Source: Neovahlkampfia damariscottae (Eukaryota; Heterolobosea; Selenaionea; Neovahlkampfiida; Neovahlkampfiidae). Taken from it: DNA of 64,000 bases. Location of the stretch: assembly GCA_016618085.1 (NCBI GenBank), contig JABLTG010000008.1, forward strand, positions 1 through 64,000, read 5' to 3'. A model generated the notes under the pieces. The model was given only the letters and a program-made list of their open reading frames with translations. It was not told the origin of the DNA and searched no databases. Position numbers and translations under genes: made by a program. Positions within the stretch are counted from its first letter, which is position 1. The number at the start of each line of letters is the position of its first letter. This document shows positions 53,949-62,985 of the stretch, in pieces.

Positions 53949-55300
53949 ATGGAAAAACTGCTGGTGGTGCTTGGACCTACAGGTGCTGGAAAATCTCAAC
54001 TTGCGATTGACATTGGTAAAACAAAAACTTCTTTAACAAGAATTCAGCAACACATTTCGGAAAAGAGAATTGTGAAATAATAAATGCAGATGTAAACAAA
54101 AAAAAATTTAAGAAAAAAAATTAGGTTTGTCAATGTTATAAAGGACTCGATATTTCAACAAACAAACCAACAAAAGAAGAATTAAATTTAATTCAACACC
54201 ATTTAGTTGGTAATATTCCAATTGACCAACATTACACTGTTTTTGATTTTCAAAAAGATGCAGCAAAATGCATTACAGAAATAAATAACAAGAAAAAGAT
54301 ACCAATACTTTGTGGAGGTTCAAATTTGTAAAAAAAAAAAAAAAATTAATAAAAGTTTTTAGGTACATTGAAGCGGTTGTTTTTGATACTTATTTCAATG
54401 ATGATTCAGAAAAACTTGAAAAAAGTTCAAAGGATTTTAAATTAGGTGATGGTTCATTTGAAGATTTGAAGAAATTTGATGAAAAAATTTATCAAAAAGT
54501 TCATCCAAATGATGAACGTAAAATTGGAAATTATTTAAATATCATTGAAAATAAATCTATCAAACCATCTGGAATTTATGAAAAAAAAAGAAAATTGAAA
54601 TATGATTGCTATTTCATTTGGTTATCTTGTGAAGATAAAAAATTCTTATATGATAAACTAGATGCAAGAGTAGAAAAAATGATTAAAGTATAAGTGAAAA
54701 AAATTGATTTTTATGTTATCTAAAGAGAGGAATGATTGATGAATTCATTGAATTTAACAAAATCAAAAATGAAAAATTTGGAATTTTACAAAGTTCGATT
54801 TTTGTTGTTGAAAATTTATTTAGGTATTGGATTCAAGGAATTTGAACCTTATATTGTAAACTTACCAAATGAAGATGAAGAATTGTTCAAAACTTGCGTT
54901 GAATCATTACAAAGAAATACAAGACAATATGCAAGAAAACAAATGACTTGGTTCAAAAATAGTAACATTTCAATGGAATTTCTTTTCTAATTTCTTTGTA
55001 GATTGGGCTTCAGATCAATCTATTTTGATTGAATCAAAGAATTTAGTTGAAATTGAATTTCAAAATGAAAATAAAGTCAAAATTGGAATTGAAGTTTTCA
55101 ATTTGTTGAGAGATGGAAAAACATCTTATAATATCAAATTTGTTGAAGAACCAAAATCCTTCAAAGATACAGAATGGAAGAAATACAAATGTGATGTTTG
55201 TTTTGGGAGATTATTGAATGGAAATGCTGAATATCAAGCACATATCAAATCCAAATTACACAAAAGCAATTTGAAAAAATCGAAAAAGATTGAAAAATAA
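53949..55300 (+). CDS. TRIT1: tRNA dimethylallyltransferase (MiaA/Mod5/TRIT1)
   Basis: Exons 53949-54015, 54048-54091, 54125-54327, 54363-54687, 54726-54792, 54824-54961, 55002-55300; 380 aa, TAA. It adds isopentenyl to A37 of tRNAs reading U-starting codons. Seen: P-loop LGPTGAGKSQLA, NADVCQCYKGLDI, CGGSNLYIEA, ILQSIGFKEF and RNTRQYARKQMTWF. The C-terminus has the eukaryotic U1-type zinc finger CDVCFGRL...HIKSKLH. A tRNA reading UAG with A37, like the one at 25453, is the sort of substrate this enzyme modifies, and A37 isopentenylation is known to strengthen nonsense-suppressor tRNAs; the link here is inference. Confidence 0.95.
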
Positions 55301-55363
55301 GAAATAAATAAATTCTAAAATTATCTACCAATCATAATAATCTAATAACCGATTCAACTTGAT

Positions 55364-56146
55364 ATGTGGGCAGAAAAAGAAAGAGCAGTTGAAAGAAAAG
55401 ATCAAAAAGATATAGTTGAAAAAGATGAAATTTTCACTGAAGTTGAGAATATGGCAACAAAAGTTGAACATTTTTCAAAATTAGTTTTTCGTTTGTTGAA
55501 CTCTTCTTCAGATCAATCAACAAAAATAAAAAACAAAAATTTTTCTGAATGTTTCACAAAAAAGAAACAAATTTCAAAAGAGTTGGAATTTTTACATGAA
55601 CAAGTTCACAACAAAAATAATCCAAAGTTGAAACTTCAACTAAAAAAAATTTCGACACAATTCACAGCGCTTGATGGAAAACTTCAAGCACAAAAAGACC
55701 AAGAAATAAAAAGTGGTCATATAAAAGTAAAACAAAATTCAAAAGTTTTTGAAGAACAAGAAGAAGATGATGAACAAATTGAATGGGAAGATGAAAGACA
55801 AATTCAAAAACCAAAATCACAATTAACCAAAACACAAGAAGCAACTTTAAATGTTGAAAGATTAATAGCTCTTGAAACAAATCATTCAGTTCAAGAATTA
55901 GAACAAGAAATGAAAGAATTACAAGGTATAGAAAATTAAATCAAACTCATCATTATTTAAGGTTTATTTAAAGATTTGAATGATATGGTAGATACACAAC
56001 AGATTTCTTTGGATGAAATTGAAAATAATGTTGATGAAAGTTCGTTAGAAAATCTAGAAGTTGCTGTTCAAAATATTAAAATTGCAAACAAAGGAACAGG
56101 TCCTACAGGTATGTTTACAAGTGTTTTTGGTGGATTTTGGAGTTAA
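55364..56146 (+). CDS. Qa-like SNARE (syntaxin type) without membrane anchor
   Basis: Exons 55364-55925 and 55962-56146, 36-nt intron; 248 aa, TAA. The N-terminal half is helical (VENMATKVEHFSKLVFRLLN), as in syntaxin Habc domains. The SNARE motif includes LFKDLNDMVDTQQISLDEIE and NVDESSLENLEVAV. The central layer Gln is probably within MVDTQQISLDE. It ends GPTGMFTSVFGGFWS, with no hydrophobic anchor and no Cys for lipidation. The reading frame continues straight to TAA, and a 13-nt intron that would extend it is too short. Membrane fusion role is expected, but anchorage must differ or be absent. Confidence 0.75.
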
Positions 56147-56167
56147 TAAAGAATGTATATTTAAAAT

Positions 56168-56754
56168 TTATTTTTTACCTGAATATCTAGCTCCTTTATG
56201 TCTAATGTCTTGATTTTCTTTTTCCATTTCTTTTTGATATTCTTTTAAATTGAATTCTGGAACCTATGAAATTGTTGGAATTTTAATTAATGACATACCT
56301 TTCCTGTGAAGTGATTAAGTTTTTATTTTTTTTTTTTCAATTTTACCATTTACATTGATTGCTGCTCCTTTAAAATCATCAGCTTCAAAAATAAAAAATA
56401 AATAAATAAACCTTTCATTAAACCTTTTTAAAATTAATTTCAAATTCGAATAGTAAATACCTCTAGAAATAAATTAGAAATTTCATATGAAACAATTAAC
56501 TTTTTTCTTCGACATAAAAGATATACTTGTGCTTCTAATCTACATTTTGGTGCATAATAATCAAATTTTCTCAGACAACCTTCGAATTTTAAAAATGAAA
56601 AAAAAAACCAAAATATTCTTCAACGAATTTATCACACTCATGAAGTCTATCCAAAGGAAAAGAACCTTGTTCAGGAGCACTTCCAATAACCGCACCTATT
56701 AAAGAATTAAAAATTGAACTTCAAAAATAAACCGTCTTTTGTTCCAATGTTCAT
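56168..56754 (-). CDS. COX19: COX19-like twin CX9C protein with several micro-exons
   Basis: Exons 56754-56733, 56695-56609, 56579-56501, 56462-56461, 56423-56412, 56382-56347, 56303-56299, 56263-56168; 112 aa, TAA. COX19 is an intermembrane-space factor for cytochrome c oxidase copper supply. Seen: MNIGTK at the start, QGSFPLDRLHEC, and the twin CX9C pairs CDKFVEEYFGC and CRLEAQVYLLC. The continuation GLMKADDF matches the family's LM...D block but needs a 2-nt exon (56461-56462). A 5-nt exon then gives NVNGKVPEF. The tail is longer than usual. The 5' half is certain; the 2-nt exon is the best in-frame solution rather than proven. Confidence 0.75.
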
Positions 56755-56796
56755 TTCTATTGGACAACTAAATCATCATCAACTAAACGCATTTTG

Positions 56797-58512
56797 ATGA
56801 AGTCAAGAAGAAATCAGAAAATTTTAGTTTTCTTATGTTTTATATTTTTCAGTTTATACCTAATTTATGATTACTTTCAAGGACATAGATTATTTCAAGT
56901 AACCAAAATTGTAAAAAGTTCACAAATGAAAATTGATGTTTTAACAAACGAATTGAGATCAGAATTCAATCAAAATTTTGAGTTAAATAAAAAAAACATA
57001 AATTTAAAGATGAAGATTCAATACTTGAAAAAAAAATTAAACCTCATTCAACAACAAGAAGAAATAGATTCAAAAAAAATTTTAACACTCAAAGAAGAAG
57101 AAGAAAAAAAAAAGAAAAAGAAAATATTAAAAAGAAAGTTGAAAGAGTTAAATGAAGAATACAAAGGATATTTTCAAAATTTGAACAAAATTCCATTATC
57201 TGTTGACAAATCAAAATATGTTGACATAGGAGAAGACGTACCTGAGGTAAATATCATCCTTTTCATGTTCTAAATAATTCAGGAATATAAAAAAATCAGT
57301 GGTGATTCAGTTATTCCAATTTTAATTTTTTGTCATGATCGAGCTGAATACTTGAAAAGAACTCTTGATACCATTTTTAAGTAATTTATAAATTTAATTG
57401 ATCATTTGAAGATATATGCCAAAATCTGGTTTTGCTGTTTTTATCTCTCAAGATGGTTCAATGGAATCAGTGACAAGAGTGATAAAGTCATTTGAAGATC
57501 GAGTTATTCATTTGAAGGTATTTTATAGTTTATTTTGAATATTAATAATCGAAATAGCATGACAGAAAATTTATAGTTCCACCTGAAAAACGAAGATTTG
57601 CTGTGTATCATGCAATTTCTCAACATTATAAATGGGGATTGACGAAAGTTTTCAATCATCCAACTCAATTTTCAAGAGTAATTATTTTAGAAGAAGATAT
57701 TGAAGTATCTCCTGATTTCTTCAATTATTTTTCTGCTCTTTCTCCTTTGTTAGATAAAGATGAAAGTATTTTATGTATTTCAAGTTGGAATGATAATGGT
57801 CAAAACGATCATGCAAAGGATGAAAGTAAGATTTATTATTAAATTAATCTATAGATGTTCTTTATCGAACTGACTTCTTCCCTGGGCTTGGATGGATGAT
57901 GTCCAAGAAACTTTGGCTTGAATTACAACCTAAATGGCCATTGGGTAAAATTTTATTTTAATTCAAGTTTTTACAGGATTTTGGGATGATTGGTTGAGAG
58001 AACCACCACAAGTAAAATTTTTCAAATAATTCATTTTTTTTAAAGAGGAAAGGACGTCAATGCATTCAGCCAGAAGTACCAAGAACCTATACATTTGGGG
58101 AAGTAGGATCCAGTGGAGGACAATTTTACAAACAGTATCTTGCTTCCATTAGATTAACAAAACAAAAAATTGATTGGGATAAAAAAAATTTGAATTTCTT
58201 GTTGAAGGTTAATTTTAATTTTTTTTGATTTTAATTGTTCAGGAAAATTATGAAACATATTTTTTGGATCAAGTGAAAAGTGCAATTGTATTGACCAATA
58301 TTGGACAACTTCAAAGTTATAGGGAAAAGGATTTAAAATTTATATACAATGATTACAATCAATTCATGATTTATGCTAAATATTTCAATGTAATGTTTGA
58401 ATTAAAAAGAGGAGTACCAAGATGTGCTTATAAAGGAATTGTTGCTTTCAGATTTCAAGGGAATCGTATCTTTTTAGTTCCTTCCAGACCAAGTTTGACA
58501 TACGAAAATTAA
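56797..58512 (+). CDS. MGAT1: Alpha-1,3-mannosyl-glycoprotein 2-beta-N-acetylglucosaminyltransferase (GnT-I, GT13)
   Basis: Exons 56797-57246, 57283-57380, 57412-57517, 57558-57825, 57855-57944, 57977-58011, 58046-58207, 58243-58512; 492 aa, TAA. GnT-I adds the first GlcNAc that opens hybrid and complex N-glycan synthesis in the Golgi. It is a type II membrane protein ([18 protein letters not shown] at about 9-26) with a coiled stem. Catalytic motifs: [38 protein letters not shown] (metal site, EED where EDD is usual), [47 protein letters not shown]. Its donor UDP-GlcNAc derives from the GFAT pathway. A complete N-glycan maturation step is implied. Confidence 0.95.
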
Positions 58513-58655
58513 GTTCATTTTCATTCTGGAAGAAAAAATAAAAACTGAAAATATAATTTAAATTTAGTTTTAAATCAAAAAGTTATTTTTAAAAATCCCA
58601 AAACAACTATTGGTCCATTTACAACCAATCATCGTAGTTTATTCTTTCCTCACTT

Positions 58656-60695
58656 ATGCCTGCAAAAGATAAAACAAAAGAGAAAGTTACAGATAAACTT
58701 CTTTATGCTACAACAAACGATGTTGATTTAATCTTCACAACAGAAGGCATAAAATCAGGAAAGACTATTTCAATATTCAGACCAAAAATTCCAAAAAAAT
58801 TCTTTTTGGTTGGAGATTACGTACAAGTAAGGAAGAATTTTTATTTTTTAATGAAAAAATCATAAAGCTTTCTGGACCAAATGATAAATTAATAGGACAC
58901 GCAATTGTCGTTAGAGACCCTACAAATGATAATCTACTTGAAGAACCAACAGATTACAAAAAAGTTTGGGATTCAAAATCAATGAAAGGTGGTTCAAGTA
59001 ATAAAGAAATAACTATTTGGGAACCTATACCATCTTCAGGTTATGTGGCTATGGGATGTAAGTTTTATTTTTTATTTTTTTATTTTTTGTTATAAAGGTA
59101 TTGCTGTACAAGGCTCAAAAAAACCATCTGTTTCTTTGATGCGTTGTGTTTCAGAAACATGTGTGTCAGGAACCATTCCATCAGATTCATTTTGGTCAAC
59201 AAGCTCAACAGGTTCTCCAAAAACAGCTACTTTTTGGCGTGAAGAAAAAGGATTTGATGTTGTAATTTCAGGTCTTTTTTATGCTGTAGAAGGTGAATTA
59301 TTACCAAAAGATTATAAAGTTTACAATTTAAAAGAAAAAGAAGTTGTTGCTTATCAATTACCTTCACAAGTATCACATATTGATCTTTTAACTTCACAAC
59401 TTGCTTCATGGATTGAAAATGGAGAATATTCAGATTTAACATTGACAGTTGGAAGTAAAAAAATACCAGCACATTCTATTTTCTTTGAAGAACGTACAAA
59501 TATTGTTTCAGATGTTGTTTTTGAATCAAGATATACTTATGAAATTGTTTCACTTTTTATAAATTATTTATACACAGGAGCTGCAAAAATTAATCATGAA
59601 AATGTTTATGAAGTGATTTCCTTAACAGATAAATATGGATGTTCTGCTTTACGTGATGGATGTTTTGATTTCTTAATTTGGTCAGTTGATAAAGATTCAG
59701 TTTGTAAAATGATGATGAAAGGAAAACAAAAAGGATTTGAATTTGATGCAACTGCACTCATTGAAAAATGTATTGGATTTATTGAAAACAAAGCTTTTGA
59801 AGTTATTGAAAGTGACGAATTTCTTAAATTAGATGGAGATTTAGTTCACAGTATCGTAAAGAATGATAAAATTTGTTGTGATGAATTAGATTTATTCAAT
59901 GCATGTATTAGATGGGCAAAATATCAAGCAGTTGAACAAGCAACTGATATAAAAACACTTTTAGAACCAATTTTACCATTCATTAGATTTCCAATTATGT
60001 CAACAAAAGATTTATTACATAGTGTAAGATTGACAGGTTTATGTTCAAAAAAAGAATATTTAGAAGCACTTGAATGTAAAGCAATGCCGGACTTATTCAA
60101 AGATAATAAAGAAACAAGATTTAAAGAAAGATTTAAATTATTCCATGGCACAACACTTTTAGATTCAACAATGTCAACACAATTAAATTCTTGGATTGGA
60201 TGCTCAAAAGCACAAGAATGGAAATGTATTTACAAAGGAACAAAAGATACATTCGCTGCAAATGTTTTTCATTCAAAATGTGATAACAAAGGACCAACTG
60301 TTACTGTCATTCGCTCAACAAATGGAAATATTTTTGGTGGTTATACACCTTGTAAATGGGCTTCATCTGGATCATATGCATATGACAAAGATTCATTTTT
60401 ATTTTCATTGGTGAATTCTCTTGATAAAATGGTTCATTTCAAACATTCAGGATCAAACTTAAATTCTATTTATAACTCAAGTGGATATGGTCCAACATTT
60501 GGTTCTGGACATGATCTTTATATTGTCAATAATTCAAATGCTACTACAGGTAGTTATTGTAATTCAAGTTATTCTTATCCAATGACACCTGAATTAGGAA
60601 CAGGTTGGCAAAATGGAAGTGATAAATCAAAAAATCTTTTTGCTGGCAGTTATAACTTCATGACTACTGAAGTTGAAGTTTTCATGAAACAATAA
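58656..60695 (+). CDS. Vps62 - BTB - BACK - TLDc fusion protein
   Basis: Exons 58656-58826, 58868-59057, 59098-60695; 652 aa, TAA. The N-terminal about 190 residues resemble Vps62/DUF946 (IWEPIPSSGYVAMGCIAVQG; VSLMRCV). A BTB domain follows (YSDLTLTVGSKKIPAHSIFF; FINYLYTGAAKI), then a BACK region (DELDLFNACIRWAKYQ), and a TLDc domain at the end (RSTNGNIFGGYTP, SGHDLYIVNN, FMTTEVEVF). BTB-BACK proteins often serve as cullin-3 adaptors, and TLDc domains regulate the V-ATPase. The combination suggests a vacuole-linked ubiquitin adaptor, which is inference. CCAAT at about 58624 precedes the ATG. Confidence 0.85.
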
Positions 60696-60898
60696 ACATT
60701 TATGATTTGCATCTTCTCATTGAATTCTTTTGAATCCCTTTTGTTTTGGACCAATCATATTGCTTCATAGTATTCAAAGAAAAGTGACAAATCATCACCT
60801 GTGGATTAATTCTCTATTGCACTCAATTTTTTCAAAAATTCACGTAAAAATTCATTTCTTTGCCAATCTTTTGTTTTGAATTTGTTGCCAAAATTGAT

Positions 60899-61510
60899 TC
60901 ATTCAAATAATTTGAAATCAATTGCTTTGAACATTTCTGTATGTCCTATAGTATTTGGGTGGCCCGTATCTTCCTAAATTCCATTTTTCCATTGACCATT
61001 TCCGTTGTCGGTTGTAGTCAAAAAATCAATGACATCTTCATCGAAACTTTTCATTTTCTCATTTATTCTTTTCAATGATTCATAATGTTTCTTTTCAAAA
61101 AAGTTATTAGGGTAAACTCCACCAAATATAACTCTAATGTTAAAATCACTTCAAAAAAAATAAATTGTAATGAAAAATTACAGAGAAATATTGGCAAAAT
61201 TTCGAAGGCCTTCAAGAAATTGATTTGAATATTTTTCAATGTTTTCAAATATTCTTTCGTTTGCAAGTGATAAACCGATTATTAAAATATCAGGTTTTGA
61301 TGTTGGAAATGATTTCCAAAGTAAACTTCGTTGTTTTAACATGAAGGTCCAATAAACAGTGTTTGTGCCTCCGACTGAAATATTTAAAGTTTCATACACA
61401 TTCTCAATCTTTTTTTCTAACATTTGAGACCATCCTATATAATCTTTTGGTGCAGCTCCTGCACAAACAGAAGAACCAATAATCAACAACTTTTTCTTTT
61501 TTTTTCTCAT
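60899..61510 (-). CDS. SGNH-type hydrolase with an in-frame UAG before its catalytic Asp-His
   Basis: Exons 61510-61182 and 61148-60899; 192 codons ending TGA, with one internal TAG at 60976-60974. Seen: block I LLIIGSSVCAGAAP (Ser nucleophile; the usual GDS is GSS), SVGGTNT, IIGLSLANE, and after the TAG, DTGHPNTIGH with the catalytic Asp and His. Without reading UAG the enzyme would lack two catalytic residues. The ATG at 61510 lies at a T9 run on the plus strand (61497-61505); one base less there would fuse this frame to the PB1 domain upstream. The possibilities are reassigned UAG plus a homopolymer error, or a decayed gene. Confidence 0.65.
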
Positions 61511-61763
61511 TGACAGAAATTGAAATTTTGATTGTTTTTGGACTATTTCCTTCATGTAACTTAATTATAAAAGAGAATTCTTCTTCCATTGAAAATTCTA
61601 TCCATTCATTCTTGCCCTCCAGGTAATATTTCAAAACAAAATTTTCACTATTGTTCTGAAATAACTGTTTGAGCTGTGAATTAAAATAATTGAAGTCTTG
61701 TTGTTTAAGATCAAATTGATATGTTTTTTTTTCATGCCACACTTTTATCTTCAGTTGTTTCAT
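61404..61763 (-). CDS. PB1-domain frame, probably the N-terminus of the SGNH hydrolase
   Basis: From ATG 61763 the residues read MKQLKIKVWHEKKTYQFDL, LKQLFQNNSENFVLKYYLEG and FSMEEEFSFIIKLHEG, then TIKISISV, a PB1-like beta-grasp domain with the acidic cluster weakly conserved. The frame then runs out of register at an A9 tract and ends 35 codons on without domain character, while the overlapping frame continues as the SGNH hydrolase. ATTGG lies upstream near 61780. Most likely one PB1-SGNH gene with a homopolymer length difference. Confidence 0.5.
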   Translation of the reverse strand: MKQLKIKVWHEKKTYQFDLKQQDFNYFNSQLKQLFQNNSENFVLKYYLEGKNEWIEFSMEEEFSFIIKLHEGNSPKTIKISISVNEKKKEKVVDYWFFCLCRSCTKRLYRMVSNVRKKD

Positions 61764-62113
61764 CAACACCACAGTTTATTGGTTGATTTTTTTTTTCAAC
61801 AACTGAAGTATTTTGGTCAATGGATATTTCAACAGGTTTTCTTATTGAATCAACTCGCGATCTGAATAATATCTGTTGAAAAATTCAAATATTTATTATA
61901 GAATCTTGATGTGAATCTTTTTTTTCCAAAATTTAAACAACAAACAATATTGCCAAAGATATGTTACAAAGATAAAATTAAACAATATTGATAATATGGA
62001 GATAAAATTCAAAAGTTCAACAAAAGATACCAATGGAACAATAGTAACAGCTGGTCATTTAAATGACCTTTACATTCTATAAAATTTGAATTGAATAAAT
62101 TTACAAATTGTTT
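61764..62113. other. Intergenic region with weak coding-like fragments
   Basis: On the minus strand, a frame without an ATG reads a hydrophobic stretch (FVELLNFISILSILFNFIFV) and, about 90 nt on, a polar tail ending at 61732. They could be joined by a long intron, but no start exists, so this may be a remnant or chance. Confidence 0.3.
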
Positions 62114-62737
62114 TTATTTAAACCATAATGGACAAATCATTGAAGGCTGCTGAGAAGGTTCTGATGGAAAAACTGGTTGAACAACAGGGGTTTCATCATT
62201 TTTCAACATTGATTCACTTGTTATTCTATCAAAAACTTGACCAAATGTTTCCTCAACAAAATTATTTTGTTTAGAACTTGTTTCAAAATATTGCAATTGA
62301 TACTGATTGGCTAACTGTTCAATTGTTTCAGCATCAACTTCTCTTTTGTGTGCAATATCACATTTTGTACCTATGAGTGCTAAAAAGACATCTTCTCTTC
62401 CAAATTTCTCAATTTGATCAATCCAATATGGAACATTCTTGAAACTCTCTTCTGAAGTTAAATCGAAGCAAATTAAGACAGCATGTGCTCCTCTGTAGTA
62501 AGTTGTGCAAATTGTACGGAATCTTTCTTGACCTGCTGTGTCCCAAAGTTGTATTTTTGAATGTTTTCCGTTGAAAGAATGATGGTGAATTCTCAAGTCC
62601 ATTCCTATTGTTGAAATATGACTGTCTGAGAATTTTTCATCACAAAATCTTGATATAAGAGAACTTTTACCAACATGAGAATCACCAATGAGTAAAACTT
62701 TGAATAAAAAATCGTAATCTGTATTTTGACTTGTCAT
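62114..62737 (-). CDS. Rab-family small GTPase
   Basis: Single exon, 207 aa, TAA. Motifs: GDSHVGKSSLISRF, STIGMDLRI, LWDTAGQERFRTI, TYYRGAHAVLICFDLT, GTKCD (Thr for the usual Asn) and ETSSK. It resembles secretory Rabs such as Rab1 or Rab8. The tail QPSMICPLWFK has one Cys six residues from the end, like FCWPFLK in the Rab at 3333, rather than a CC or CXC prenylation site. It is intronless, while the other copy has one intron. Divergent promoter shared with the F-box gene; ATTGG lies near 62878. Confidence 0.93.
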   Translation of the reverse strand: MTSQNTDYDFLFKVLLIGDSHVGKSSLISRFCDEKFSDSHISTIGMDLRIHHHSFNGKHSKIQLWDTAGQERFRTICTTYYRGAHAVLICFDLTSEESFKNVPYWIDQIEKFGREDVFLALIGTKCDIAHKREVDAETIEQLANQYQLQYFETSSKQNNFVEETFGQVFDRITSESMLKNDETPVVQPVFPSEPSQQPSMICPLWFK

Positions 62738-62985
62738 TTGTTGTTGTGACTTGTAGTTATTTTGTGTTTAGTAACTGAGTGAATTTATTTTTCTATTTAT
62801 AATGCCAATGACGTGTGAAGAAAAATCTCATTGGCTGTGTTGTTCTTGTTTTGCTGACGTCAGCTCTACAAACTGATTGGTGGAAGATGAATTTCTTAAA
62901 ATTGAGGGAATTCGAATTGAAAAATAGAAATTTAAAAAAATTCACATTTTTTTCAAGAACATTGATTGGATGGCATAATACACCA

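Noticed and set aside
56131-56146. Extra exon extending the SNARE beyond FWS
   Set aside because: It would need a 13-nt intron, and the new frame has no membrane span.
61732-62060. Minus-strand hydrophobic frame plus polar tail as a short membrane protein
   Set aside because: No start codon, and the joining intron would be about 90 nt, far outside the local range.
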